64,000 bases of DNA from Pseudomonas songnenensis (lineage in GTDB: Bacteria > Pseudomonadota > Gammaproteobacteria > Pseudomonadales > Pseudomonadaceae), in assembly GCF_003696315.1 (NCBI RefSeq), contig NZ_RFFN01000005.1:62001-126000 (forward strand), written 5' to 3'. The position numbers and the translations under genes are program-made. Position 1 is the first letter of the stretch, and every line of letters begins with the position of its first letter. The notes beneath the pieces were generated by a model, which was not told the DNA's origin, ran no database searches, and saw only the letters and a program-made list of their open reading frames with translations. This document shows positions 8,222 through 16,614 of the stretch, piece by piece.

Positions 8222-10483
8222 ATGTCGCGTCAGTCTCTAGAACTGGCCCAGCCACCTCGCGTGTTGGCTTCGGCTATCGGTGTTGCCCTTACCGCTTTCT
8301 CCATCCCGTCCATCGCTCAGGCCGCCCCCGATGCTGCATCGCCCCGTCGCGAAGCCCCGGTTGCGCTGGATGAAGTGACCGTGATCGGCGAGCAGGAGCA
8401 GAGTTACAAAGCCGACACCTCCGCTTCGAAGAAGTACACCGCGCCGCTGCGCGAGACGCCCAAGTCGGTCACCGTGATCACCGATCAGGTGATCCGCGAT
8501 ACCGGCTCGCTCACGCTGGTCGACGCGTTGCGTACCACCTCCGGCATCACCTTCGGTGCGGGCGAAGGCGGCAACCCGGCGGGTGACCGGCCGATCATTC
8601 GCGGCTTCAACGCCGAGAGCGATACCTTCATCGACGGCCTGCGTGACGTGGGCTCGCAGACCCGCGAGATCTTCAACGTCGAAAGCATCGAAGTGAGCAA
8701 AGGGCCGGGCTCGGCCTACACCGGCGCGGGCTCTACCGGCGGCAGCCTCAATCTGATCAGCAAGACCGCCAAGCAGCGCGACTTCGGCGACGCCAGCGTT
8801 ACCCTCGGCTCGGACCAGACGCGCCGCTACACGCTGGACGTCAACCGCGTGCTCGGCGACAACGTCGCCGGTCGCCTGAACCTGATGAAGCACGAGGCCA
8901 ACGTCGCCGGCCGCGATGGCGTTGACGTCAGTCGCTGGGGCGTGGCGCCGATCATCACCTTCGGCTTCGATACGCCGACCCGGGCGACGCTGTCGTACTA
9001 CCACCTGGAAACCGACGACATGCCGGATTACGGCATTCCGCTTACAGTGGCCACGCCGAGCAATCCGCGCCGCGAGCCCGTCAAGGTCGATCGGGACAAC
9101 TTCTACGGCCTGGACAACCGCGACTTCCGCGAGAGCACGACGGATGCCGGCACGCTCCGTTTGGAGCACGACCTGAACGAGAGTCTGACCGTTTCCAACA
9201 CCACACGTATCGCCCGCACCACCCTGGACTACATCGTCACCAACCCGGACGACTCGCGCGGCAACGTGGCCAACGGCCTGGTTTCGCGCTCTGCCAAGAG
9301 CCGCAACTCCAACACCCAGAGCTGGGTCAACCAGACCGACCTGACCGCACGGTTCGATACCGGCAGCATCGAGCACACCCTGGTAACGGGCGTCGAGATC
9401 AGCGATGTGGGGGTGCACAACCGACCCTACATAGTGACTCCGGGTACCAGCGGCAACACCTGTACGCCGGCGCACCTGGCATCCGGTGACTGCACCAGCC
9501 TGTACAACCCGAGCCCCAAGGATGCCTGGAGCGGCAGCATTGCGCGCAGCACGGCGACGACCGATACCGACACCGAAACGCTGGCGGCCTATATTTTCGA
9601 TACGCTGAAATTCAATGATCAGTGGTCGTTGAACATGGGCCTGCGTTACGACGACTATGAAACTGCGCAGAAAGCCGTCGCCACCGATGGTGTGATCACC
9701 CGTCCTGAAAACAAGAGCCACTTCTGGAACTACCAGTTGGGCCTGGTCTTCAATCCGCTACCCAATGGCAGCCTCTACGCGGCCTGGTCGACCTCCAGCA
9801 ACCCGTCCGGCGAGACCGGTGGCGAAGGTTCCGATGCGCTCAGCGCGGCCAACCAGGTCCTCGATCCGGAGCGCAACCGTAACTACGAGATCGGCACCAA
9901 GTGGGACTTTCTTGACGCGCGCCTGGGTCTGACCGCCGCGCTGTTCCGCACCGAGAAGACCAACGCGCGGGTGACCAACGCCAGCGGTTTCCAGGAAAGC
10001 ATCGGTGAAACCCGGGTCGATGGCCTGGAACTGGGCGCCACCGGTCAACTCACCCGCAACTGGCAGGTGTTCGCCAGCTACACCTACCTGGACGCCGAAC
10101 TGGTCAAGTCCGGTGCCGCCAATATCGGCACGCGGACCAGCCCGATCTACGTCGAGGGCCTGTATGACGGCAACGAGGTGCCCAGCACGCCGAAGCACAG
10201 CTTCAGCTTCTGGAACACCTACAACCTCACCCAGGACCTGACCATCGGTGGCGGCGCCACCTATGTCGACTCCCGCTTCGGCGATGCGGCCAATAACATC
10301 GAGGTGCCTGAGTACTGGCGCTACGACGCCATGGCGGCCTACCGCGTGAACAAGAACCTGGACTTGCAGCTGAACGTGCAGAACCTGACCGACAAGCGCT
10401 ATTTCGATCAGGTCTACGGCAGCCACTATGCTCATGTCGCAGCCGGTCGGACCGCGTTGCTGAGCACCAATTTCCACTTCTGA
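8222..10483 (+). CDS. piuA: TonB-dependent siderophore receptor, PiuA/Fiu type
   Basis: The 753-residue outer-membrane receptor imports ferric catechol-type siderophores. A signal peptide ends near A-Q-A-A, followed by a TonB-box-like D-E-V-T-V-I-G. The plug domain includes I-I-R-G-F-N and V-E-S-I-E-V-S-K-G-P-G-S-A-Y, and a 22-strand barrel ends in the terminal aromatic residue of H-F. An internal Cys pair (C-T-P...D-C-T-S) matches the Fiu/PiuA group. The divergent piuC supports the name. PiuA-type receptors are also entry routes for siderophore-conjugated beta-lactams in P. aeruginosa. Ligand specificity here is inferred, not shown. Confidence 0.9.
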   Translation: MSRQSLELAQPPRVLASAIGVALTAFSIPSIAQAAPDAASPRREAPVALDEVTVIGEQEQSYKADTSASKKYTAPLRETPKSVTVITDQVIRDTGSLTLVDALRTTSGITFGAGEGGNPAGDRPIIRGFNAESDTFIDGLRDVGSQTREIFNVESIEVSKGPGSAYTGAGSTGGSLNLISKTAKQRDFGDASVTLGSDQTRRYTLDVNRVLGDNVAGRLNLMKHEANVAGRDGVDVSRWGVAPIITFGFDTPTRATLSYYHLETDDMPDYGIPLTVATPSNPRREPVKVDRDNFYGLDNRDFRESTTDAGTLRLEHDLNESLTVSNTTRIARTTLDYIVTNPDDSRGNVANGLVSRSAKSRNSNTQSWVNQTDLTARFDTGSIEHTLVTGVEISDVGVHNRPYIVTPGTSGNTCTPAHLASGDCTSLYNPSPKDAWSGSIARSTATTDTDTETLAAYIFDTLKFNDQWSLNMGLRYDDYETAQKAVATDGVITRPENKSHFWNYQLGLVFNPLPNGSLYAAWSTSSNPSGETGGEGSDALSAANQVLDPERNRNYEIGTKWDFLDARLGLTAALFRTEKTNARVTNASGFQESIGETRVDGLELGATGQLTRNWQVFASYTYLDAELVKSGAANIGTRTSPIYVEGLYDGNEVPSTPKHSFSFWNTYNLTQDLTIGGGATYVDSRFGDAANNIEVPEYWRYDAMAAYRVNKNLDLQLNVQNLTDKRYFDQVYGSHYAHVAAGRTALLSTNFHF

Positions 10484-10500
10484 TCCGCAGGCGTGAAAGA

Positions 10501-10530
10501 ACAAAGGCCGCTCTTCGAAGCGGCCTTTGT
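10501..10530. terminator. Bidirectional terminator between piuA and the flavoprotein gene
   Basis: A perfect 12-bp stem (ACAAAGGCCGCT / AGCGGCCTTTGT) closes a CTTCGA loop. The A-rich left arm and T-rich right arm suit termination from both sides of this convergent pair. Confidence 0.85.
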
Positions 10531-10542
10531 CGTAACCAGGCG

Positions 10543-12108
10543 TCAGTACAGGTCGCGGCGATAGCGTCCCTGTTCGCTCAACTGCTCCAGCCGCGCCTGG
10601 CCGAGCAGCCCCAGCAGGATCTGCTGCACCTCCTGGCCCATGCCCTCGAGGCTGCCGCAGACATAGATCGCCGCGCCCTGGCCCACCCAGCAGCGTAGTT
10701 CGTCGGCCGCATCCCGCAGGACGTGCTGCACGTAGCGCTTCTCCGGCTGGTCGCGAGAGAACGCCAGGTCCAGCCGCTGCAGATGGCCGCTTTCACGCCA
10801 CAGTGCCAGTTCTTCATGGAAGAGAAAGTCGTGGGTCGCGTTGCGCTCGCCGAACAGCAGCCAGTTGCGCGAGCCTGGATGTGCGGCACGTTCGCGCAGG
10901 TGCGCACGCAGTCCGGCAATGCCCGTGCCGTTGCCGATCAGGATGAGTGGTGTGGCGGCGTCCGGGCCGTGGAATGCGGGATTGCTGCGGATGCGCAGAT
11001 CGATCTCTTCGCCAATGGCCGCGTAGCGGCATAACCAGCCGGAACCGAGTCCGGGAGTGCCATCGGCCTGGAAGGCTTCGCGTACCACCAGCTGCACGGC
11101 GCCGTCCGCCGGTATCGAGGCGATGGAATATTCGCGGTGTGGCAACGGCGGCAAGCCCAGCAGCGCCTCGGCGTCGAGGCCGTGCAGGTCGCCCGTGGTG
11201 GGCAGATGCCTTCTGGACAGCTGTGCGGCCAGACTTTGGCCGTCGAACAATTCATGAGGATCGAGGCCCACATCGTGCAACAAGGCTTCGATGCGCGCGA
11301 GCGCGTGGCGCGGGCCGACCTCGACGATATCGCCTGCACGCCAGAATGCCTGCTCGCTCGGCGGTGCAAGGGTCAGCAGCTGTACCGGCGCCCCTGAACT
11401 GCCAGGGTTGAGGCAGTGCCGGCCGGTCAGGCGCCAGGGTTGATAGGGTGCCGGCAGCCAGTCGCTGAAATTGCTGTCGCCGCTCAGGTGGGCCAGTTGA
11501 TGTTGCCAGTGACGCAGCACGCCAGGATCGCCGCGATCGGCTTCCAGCCGGTCGAACAGCGGCAAGCCCCCGAGCTGGCGCAGACGCTCATCGAGGCGGC
11601 GGCCGAAGGCGCAGAAGTCCCGGTACTGGCGATCACCGAAGGCCAGTACGGCATATTCCAGCGATCGCGCATGAACGCCATCGGCGGCGAGCCGCTGCTC
11701 GAAGCGGGCCGCATTGTCCGGCGCCTCGCCTTCGCCGTAGGTGCTGACGACGAACAGGGCGCGCGGGGCCGGCCAGTGGTTCGGGTCCAGCGCATTGAGC
11801 GGCAGCAGCAACGTCTGCTGGCCCGCGTCGCGCAGCTGCGCTGCGCTGCGTTCGGCGAAGCCCTGTGCCTGGCCGCCCTGGCTGGCGTAGGCGATCACCA
11901 GCTGTGCCGGGCCATCGACGGCCGCGCGCGGGCGCAACCGTCCACGCCAGCAGCGTAGCGAAAGCGCGAGATAGAGCGTGATCACCACTGCCGCGCTGAG
12001 CTCCCGCGCCGGTTGCCACCAGAGCAGGCAGGACGAGACGGCGATACAGCTGTACAGCGGCCAGGCGCGCAGAAGCGCTAAGAGGGATGAGTGCAACGGA
12101 AGGCTCAT
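10543..12108 (-). CDS. Membrane-anchored flavodoxin/FNR diflavin reductase (sulfite-reductase-flavoprotein-like)
   Basis: This 521-residue diflavin reductase has two N-terminal hydrophobic segments (about 8-52), then a flavodoxin domain (about 67-205). FMN loops include A-S-Q-G-G-Q, S-T-Y-G-E-G-E-A-P-D-N and F-G-D-R-Q-Y-R. A ferredoxin-NADP reductase module follows, with R325-E-Y-S for FAD and G392-N-G-T-G-I-A for NADPH, ending in G-R-Y-R-R-D-L-Y. It should take electrons from cytosolic NADPH and pass them to a membrane or periplasmic partner. It is the last gene of the PepSY-DUF2271-DUF4198 group. Related Pseudomonas proteins can carry the PepSY part in the same polypeptide; here it is a separate gene. 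A sulfite-reduction role is unlikely in this context. Confidence 0.85.
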   Translation of the reverse strand: MSLPLHSSLLALLRAWPLYSCIAVSSCLLWWQPARELSAAVVITLYLALSLRCWRGRLRPRAAVDGPAQLVIAYASQGGQAQGFAERSAAQLRDAGQQTLLLPLNALDPNHWPAPRALFVVSTYGEGEAPDNAARFEQRLAADGVHARSLEYAVLAFGDRQYRDFCAFGRRLDERLRQLGGLPLFDRLEADRGDPGVLRHWQHQLAHLSGDSNFSDWLPAPYQPWRLTGRHCLNPGSSGAPVQLLTLAPPSEQAFWRAGDIVEVGPRHALARIEALLHDVGLDPHELFDGQSLAAQLSRRHLPTTGDLHGLDAEALLGLPPLPHREYSIASIPADGAVQLVVREAFQADGTPGLGSGWLCRYAAIGEEIDLRIRSNPAFHGPDAATPLILIGNGTGIAGLRAHLRERAAHPGSRNWLLFGERNATHDFLFHEELALWRESGHLQRLDLAFSRDQPEKRYVQHVLRDAADELRCWVGQGAAIYVCGSLEGMGQEVQQILLGLLGQARLEQLSEQGRYRRDLY

Positions 12109-12130
12109 CGATGAGGGGGAAAAGGCTGGC

Positions 12131-12152
12131 CCGAGCCGTTACGACGGCTCGG
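12131..12152. terminator. Intercistronic hairpin between DUF4198 and flavoprotein genes
   Basis: A perfect 9-bp stem (CCGAGCCGT / ACGGCTCGG) has a four-base loop and lies in the 58-nt gap between two same-strand genes. No T-tract follows directly on the minus strand. It may be a partial terminator or a processing signal that lowers reductase expression relative to the upstream genes. Confidence 0.45.
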
Positions 12153-12166
12153 ACCTGGTCGGCGCG

Positions 12167-13039
12167 TCAGGGCGCCAGCACTTCCAGGGTTGCGCTGTAG
12201 CTGGCGCGGCGCTCGGTGGCCGGCTTGCTGACGCCCTTGTCGGTGGTCAGCTCGGCTTCCATCCAGTACATGCCCGCTTCTGGCCAGGTAATGCTCACCT
12301 TGCCGTCCTTGTCGGTTTTCGCCTTTATCTCACCGAGCTCGTCGCGGTAGCGGTTGCCACCGGGAATCACGCTGATCTCGACATCGGCGGCCGGCTTGCC
12401 GTCGAGCAGGAAGACGAAGTCTGCCGCTTCGCCGGCGAACAGGTCGTTGGGGTGGGTGACGGGCTTGAGCTCCAGGCCCTGGCCGGTCGGTGCGAGCACT
12501 TCGGTGGATGGCGCGCCGGAGGTGACGAACACTTCCATGCGGTTGCTGGTCTGGCTGACCTTGAGCCCTTCGGCCTTCGCCGGGACGTCCTTGGCGAAGC
12601 TTTCCGCGGTGCCCATCCAGCGGCGCGGCTGACCGTTTTCCTTCCAGCTGGCGAACAGGCCATTGTTGGCCACGCCCAGCTTGTAGGTACCTTTCTGGCT
12701 CAGCTGTACATCGAAGGTGCTGCGGTAGCGGCCGATGCTGCCGTTCTGCGCGGAGACGTTCGAGCCATCCGGCGCAATGATCTGCAGTTCGGGAACCGGC
12801 CGGCGCATGCCCGGCGGGCCGCCTGCCGGCGCCTGGGCTGCCTCGCCGATGCCCTTGAGGCGCATCGGTACGTGTTCGAAGTAGAACAGATCGTTGGAAA
12901 CGGCAGCGTCGACGGTGATCCACGGCTCTTCGCCGGAGAGTACGGTGGCCGAGGGCAGCATCCAGGCGCGGTGGGCCTGGGCCGACAACGGCAGGCAGAC
13001 GGCGAGCGCCAGGGTGGTCCATTTGATGACGGGTTTCAT
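12167..13039 (-). CDS. Periplasmic DUF4198 protein
   Basis: This 290-residue secreted protein has a Sec signal peptide (K-x-x-I-K-W then a hydrophobic core) ending L-S-A-Q-A before H23-R-A-W. Cleavage there would leave histidine as the first mature residue. DUF4198 proteins (COG5266) are beta-sandwich periplasmic proteins linked to metal handling, for example with nickel/cobalt transporters. The start at 13039 is preferred because AGGA lies about 8 nt upstream. The in-frame ATG at 13057 would overlap the DUF2271 stop, so coupling is also possible. It shares an operon with DUF2271, PepSY and the flavoprotein. Its exact role is unknown. Confidence 0.8.
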   Translation of the reverse strand: MKPVIKWTTLALAVCLPLSAQAHRAWMLPSATVLSGEEPWITVDAAVSNDLFYFEHVPMRLKGIGEAAQAPAGGPPGMRRPVPELQIIAPDGSNVSAQNGSIGRYRSTFDVQLSQKGTYKLGVANNGLFASWKENGQPRRWMGTAESFAKDVPAKAEGLKVSQTSNRMEVFVTSGAPSTEVLAPTGQGLELKPVTHPNDLFAGEAADFVFLLDGKPAADVEISVIPGGNRYRDELGEIKAKTDKDGKVSITWPEAGMYWMEAELTTDKGVSKPATERRASYSATLEVLAP

Positions 13040-13053
13040 GGCGTGGGTCCTGT

Positions 13054-13563
13054 TCATGGGGTCAGCTTGAGGGTGATTGCGCCCAGTTCGCTCTGACCCT
13101 GGGCTTGGTGCTCGGCGCTCTGCTTGGGTGGCCAGCTGAACGGAACGCGCAGCAGTTCGCGACCGCCGACTTCACGGGCGGCTTCGACCACGACGCGGTA
13201 CTCGCCCGCTTCCAGCGTCTTGAGTGGCGCCTGCCGGTCGGAGAACTGCAACCTGTGACTGCCCACGGCACGGGTGGCACCGCTGACACCGTCGACCGGC
13301 ATTTCCAGGCTGCGGCCACTGCGTCTCCACCACTGGCGCAGGTCCTTGAGCCACTTCTCGCCCTCCTTGTCCTTGAGCTTGGTGTCGTACCACACCGCCA
13401 GATTGGCGACATGGCTCTGGTCCGGCCGCTCGAGCCAGATGGCGACATAGGGGCGGTGGTACTCGGCGACATCCAGACGCGGGATTTCCACGTCCAGCTG
13501 CAGGTCCGCCGCGTGCAGCGGGGCGCTGAGCAGGGCGAGGGGCAACAACAGGCGTTTACGCAT
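13054..13563 (-). CDS. Periplasmic DUF2271 protein with ApbE-type flavinylation motif
   Basis: This 169-residue protein starts with a short signal peptide (about residues 1-19, ending L-H-A-A). DUF2271 has no assigned enzyme activity. Residues 91-97 are D-G-V-S-G-A-T, an exact match to the D-x-x-(S/T)-G-A-(T/S) motif where ApbE links FMN to threonine in NqrC and RnfG, so Thr97 is a candidate acceptor. Its neighbours are a PepSY membrane protein (9 nt upstream), a DUF4198 protein and a diflavin reductase. That setting suggests a periplasmic flavin electron carrier. No apbE gene is in the window, so the modifying enzyme must be encoded elsewhere. Confidence 0.8.
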   Translation of the reverse strand: MRKRLLLPLALLSAPLHAADLQLDVEIPRLDVAEYHRPYVAIWLERPDQSHVANLAVWYDTKLKDKEGEKWLKDLRQWWRRSGRSLEMPVDGVSGATRAVGSHRLQFSDRQAPLKTLEAGEYRVVVEAAREVGGRELLRVPFSWPPKQSAEHQAQGQSELGAITLKLTP

Positions 13564-13572
13564 GGGCAGTCC

Positions 13573-14166
13573 TTAATGAATGAAGAGCAGCGCCAGCAGC
13601 AGCGGTATCACCAGCCCCAGGCCTACCAGGGGCCAGGTGCTGGGCCGGTTGCCGGCGTGACGTTGCAGGAGCAGCAGGCCGGTGAGGCTGAACACCACAC
13701 AGGCAACGGCGAAGAAGTCGATGAACCAGCTCCAGGTCTCACCGGTGTGGCGGCCCTTGTGCAGGTCGTTGAAGTAGGCGATCCAGCCGCGGTCGGTCGA
13801 CTCGTATTCCAGTTCGCCGGTTTCGCTACTCAGGCTCAGCCAGGCATCGCCGCCGGGGCGCGGCAGGGCGACATAGAGTTCGCCATCGCTCCATTCGGCC
13901 TCACGCCCGGCCAGGCGAATGTCCAGTGTCTGCTCCAGCCAAGCGCGCAGTTCGACGGGCAGACCCGACTCGGGCGTTTCGGTTTGCAGTTTGGCGAGCA
14001 GCGAGTCGGGAAGCTGTGCAGCGCGGCTTTGCACCTGCGGTTTGCTTTCGATCTGGCCGGCGTGGTTGAGGGTGATGCCCGTGACTGAGAAGAGCAGCAT
14101 GCCAACCAGGCACAGCGCGGAGCTGATCCAGTGCCATTGGCGCAACGTGCCGAGCCAGAAGTGCAT
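13573..14166 (-). CDS. PepSY-associated transmembrane protein
   Basis: This 197-residue inner-membrane protein has a helix at about 12-32, a periplasmic domain of about 110 residues, and two closing helices at about 146-168 and 178-196. It matches the short PepSY_TM type of iron-regulated membrane protein. His residues flank the helices (H12, H35, H136, H140, H170) and could ligate heme for transmembrane electron transfer; this is inferred from position only. As first gene of the four-gene group, with a Fur-like site upstream, it is the likely membrane conduit between the cytosolic flavoprotein and periplasmic partners. Confidence 0.8.
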   Translation of the reverse strand: MHFWLGTLRQWHWISSALCLVGMLLFSVTGITLNHAGQIESKPQVQSRAAQLPDSLLAKLQTETPESGLPVELRAWLEQTLDIRLAGREAEWSDGELYVALPRPGGDAWLSLSSETGELEYESTDRGWIAYFNDLHKGRHTGETWSWFIDFFAVACVVFSLTGLLLLQRHAGNRPSTWPLVGLGLVIPLLLALLFIH

Positions 14167-14219
14167 GGTGAACCTTCGTATGCGGGAGAGGTGGATTCTA
14201 AAAGTCTTTCGACTTGAAT

Positions 14220-14232
14220 GCTAATGATTAAC
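14220..14232 (-). promoter_or_regulatory. Fur-box-like sequence upstream of the PepSY operon
   Basis: On the minus strand GTTAATCATTAGC matches the Fur half-consensus GATAATCATTATC at 11 of 13 positions, counted by eye. It lies about 55 nt upstream of the PepSY ATG, where Fur would block transcription of the four-gene operon when iron is plentiful. Confidence 0.55.
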
Positions 14233-14276
14233 AAACAGCATGCATTCGCGTCTTTCTGGGTGTGCTGCAGATGCGG

Positions 14277-14303
14277 CAAGGCCGGAGCAGGACTCCGGCC
14301 TTG
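14277..14303. terminator. Terminator-like hairpin after the second TonB receptor gene
   Basis: A perfect 11-bp stem (CAAGGCCGGAG / CTCCGGCCTTG) with a five-base loop lies 19 nt beyond the receptor stop codon on the minus strand. There is no T-run, so termination is probable rather than certain. It separates the receptor transcript from the PepSY operon. Confidence 0.6.
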
Positions 14304-14321
14304 TCATCGTGCATCGCTGGA

Positions 14322-16565
14322 TCAGAAGGTGAGATTAGCGGAGAGCCAGAGGCGACGGCCTTCATCCATCACGCCGGTAGTGCCTGCTGTCGAGTGGGAG
14401 AAGTCGGTGCCGTAGGCGGTACCGGTTGGGGCGCCGCCGGGAGTGCGGAGCGTGCCATCATCGTTGTAGCGCGGGGATGAATACAAGGTATATGCCTTAC
14501 CATCAACAAAGTCCTTGTCTAGGAGATTGTAGATAGCGGCGTTGAAGGTCACGTTCTCAGAAGCCCGGAATGAGCCGCCCAAGTGGAAGAGAGTGTAGGC
14601 CTTGGTGTTCTTGCCCAGCGTGTCGTATATCGACTGGTTGGTGGACGGGCTTCCGTCGCTATTAGCAAGGTTGGCGTAGCTGGACGTAAAGCGAGTTCGT
14701 TCTCCACGGTACTCACTCTTTACCCAGAGGTTAAACCGATCAGTGGTCTGCCAGTTCAGTTTAACGTTGGCTAGATGCTCGGGTGTATTGGTCAGAGGCT
14801 CGCCTTTATCCTTACCGCTCTTCTGCTCGCTGTCGGTGAAGGTATAGTTCGCGCTCAAGGTCCAGGCTGGAGCGAACTGCCAGCTGCCCGCCAGTTCGAG
14901 ACCCTGAGTTACGGCTTCATCGACATTGACCTGCTGGGAATAGGTACCGTCAGGGACGCCAGGACGACCGGTAACCTGAACGCCGTCAGTGCTGGCGATC
15001 TTGTCTTTGAACTTGTTGTGGAACAGCGTTGCGTTGGCGTTGAAACCGGAAAGATTGTCGAAATAGATACCAAACTCGGTGCTGGTGGTGGTTTCTGGTT
15101 CCAGGTCCGGGTTGCCGACCGTAATGATCGTGCCCTGCCCAGTTACACCATTGATGCCGACGTGAAGGTCGTTCAAGTCTGGCGTGCGGTATCCACGGCT
15201 GATGCCGCCTTTCATGGTCCAGTTCTCGGTCGTGCTCCAGACCAGGTAGGCACGTGGACTAACGTGGCCGCCAAACGCTTCATGATCGTCGTAGCGTGCG
15301 CCCAGCGTGAGTGCCAGGTCGTCACGCAGGCGCCACTCGTCTTCTGCAAACAGTGCCCAGGTTTTCTGTTCAAAATCGTCCAGAGCGATGCCGTCGCTCA
15401 TCTCGGCTTTCCACCATTGACCGCCAATCGTGGCGATATGGGATTCACCAATGGGAGCGACTAGCTTGGTGTCGAGTACTAGGTTGGTAGTTTCCAAGTC
15501 TCGATCGTCGCCGATCAGGGAGCCGGGAATGCCGGAATCATTGCCGATCACGTCACCGGGAATCGTGCGGCCTATGGTCTCGGTGGTGTTGTGCATCAGG
15601 CTGGAGTCGAGTGTGCCGAAGCCCAGGCGCGCAGTATGGGTCAGAGCGATTTGCTCGCGCTCGAAGCGCAGCTCGTCGGCATATCCGTGAGCATTGTTAG
15701 CCACTACATCGCAGTTGCGGTCTAGCCCGTCGAGGCTGCCAAGCTGGCACTCATCGTTGTTGTACTTTTGACGGCCACGCTCCACATCCAGTCCAAAATC
15801 ATGGTTTTCATGTGGAGTGAGCGAGAGGCGTGCACCGACATTGCTGTTGCGCCCATCAACCGGCGATGGGCCGCGCTTGCTTACGTCAATGCCGTTGCCA
15901 TAGCTCAGTTCGGATTCTTCACGATTAAACAGACTGCCGCGCACTTGCAGGCCGAGTAGGCCGTCAATCAGTGGGCCGCTGGCGTAGATGCTGGTGTTGC
16001 GGGTATCACCGAAGTCGCGGTCTTCCTGGTAGGTGTAATCCTGCGTCAGCGATCCTGTCCACTCCTTGGCCACCTTGCGGGTAATGATGTTGATCACGCC
16101 GCCCATGGCGTCAGAACCATAAAGCGTCGACATCGGGCCGCGGATGACTTCGATGCGTTCGATGGCAGACAGTGGCGGCATGAAGCTGGTGGACGTTTCG
16201 TTGAAGCCGTTGGGCGTGACGTTACCTGCCGCGTTCTGGCGGCGCCCGTCGATCAGGATCAGGGTGTACTGGCTTGGCATGCCGCGGATGCTGATATTCA
16301 ATCCACCGGTCTTGCCCGTGCCCTGGCCGATGTCGATACCTTCCACGTCACCCAGAGCCTGCGCCAGGTTGTTGTAGCGCTTCTGCTGCAGTTCTTCACG
16401 GCTGATGACGCTGATGCTGGCCGGCGCTTCGGTGATCTTCTGTTCGAAGCCGGAGGCGCTGACGACCGTGTCGTTGAGCGTGACAGGCGCGTTCTGGGCG
16501 AGGGCCGTCCAGCTGCAGCCGATCATGGCGCAGGACAGGGCGGTACGTGCGAAGGGGATAGACAT
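14322..16565 (-). CDS. TonB-dependent ferric siderophore receptor, FepA/PfeA/CirA type
   Basis: This 747-residue outer-membrane receptor has a signal peptide ending near T-A-L-A-Q and a TonB box D-T-V-V-S-A-S-G. Its plug includes I-E-V-I-R-G-P-M-S-T-L-Y-G-S-D-A-M-G-G-V, and the barrel ends L-T-F. The plug sequence is of the FepA/PfeA/PirA/CirA class, which carries ferric enterobactin-like or related catecholates. The start at 16565 has AAGGAG 7 nt upstream and gives a proper signal peptide, whereas the upstream in-frame start adds an implausible basic extension. A Fur-box-like site lies just upstream. It sits head-to-tail before the PepSY reductase group and probably supplies its substrate. 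The exact ligand is unknown. Confidence 0.88.
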   Translation of the reverse strand: MSIPFARTALSCAMIGCSWTALAQNAPVTLNDTVVSASGFEQKITEAPASISVISREELQQKRYNNLAQALGDVEGIDIGQGTGKTGGLNISIRGMPSQYTLILIDGRRQNAAGNVTPNGFNETSTSFMPPLSAIERIEVIRGPMSTLYGSDAMGGVINIITRKVAKEWTGSLTQDYTYQEDRDFGDTRNTSIYASGPLIDGLLGLQVRGSLFNREESELSYGNGIDVSKRGPSPVDGRNSNVGARLSLTPHENHDFGLDVERGRQKYNNDECQLGSLDGLDRNCDVVANNAHGYADELRFEREQIALTHTARLGFGTLDSSLMHNTTETIGRTIPGDVIGNDSGIPGSLIGDDRDLETTNLVLDTKLVAPIGESHIATIGGQWWKAEMSDGIALDDFEQKTWALFAEDEWRLRDDLALTLGARYDDHEAFGGHVSPRAYLVWSTTENWTMKGGISRGYRTPDLNDLHVGINGVTGQGTIITVGNPDLEPETTTSTEFGIYFDNLSGFNANATLFHNKFKDKIASTDGVQVTGRPGVPDGTYSQQVNVDEAVTQGLELAGSWQFAPAWTLSANYTFTDSEQKSGKDKGEPLTNTPEHLANVKLNWQTTDRFNLWVKSEYRGERTRFTSSYANLANSDGSPSTNQSIYDTLGKNTKAYTLFHLGGSFRASENVTFNAAIYNLLDKDFVDGKAYTLYSSPRYNDDGTLRTPGGAPTGTAYGTDFSHSTAGTTGVMDEGRRLWLSANLTF

Positions 16566-16595
16566 GCGGGCTCCTTGTAGCCGTCTCGTTGGCGC

Positions 16596-16614
16596 CCGCA
16601 TGATAATCATTCGT
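16596..16614. promoter_or_regulatory. Fur-box-like sequence upstream of the FepA/PfeA-type receptor
   Basis: The sequence contains GATAATCATT (16602-16611), ten consecutive consensus positions of the Fur box, with poorer flanks. It lies about 35-45 nt upstream of the receptor start codon, within the likely promoter. Confidence 0.6.

Noticed and set aside
8237..9721. 494-codon minus-strand frame antisense to piuA
   Set aside because: It is opposite conserved receptor sequence, is rich in Val/Gly/Arg/Ala and has no signal or domain.
10543..14166. Broken PepSY-flavodoxin fusion gene (pseudogene)
   Set aside because: The flavoprotein and PepSY protein are each complete with their own starts. 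Two intact genes lie between them, and no frameshift remnant is seen. Separate genes are the better explanation.
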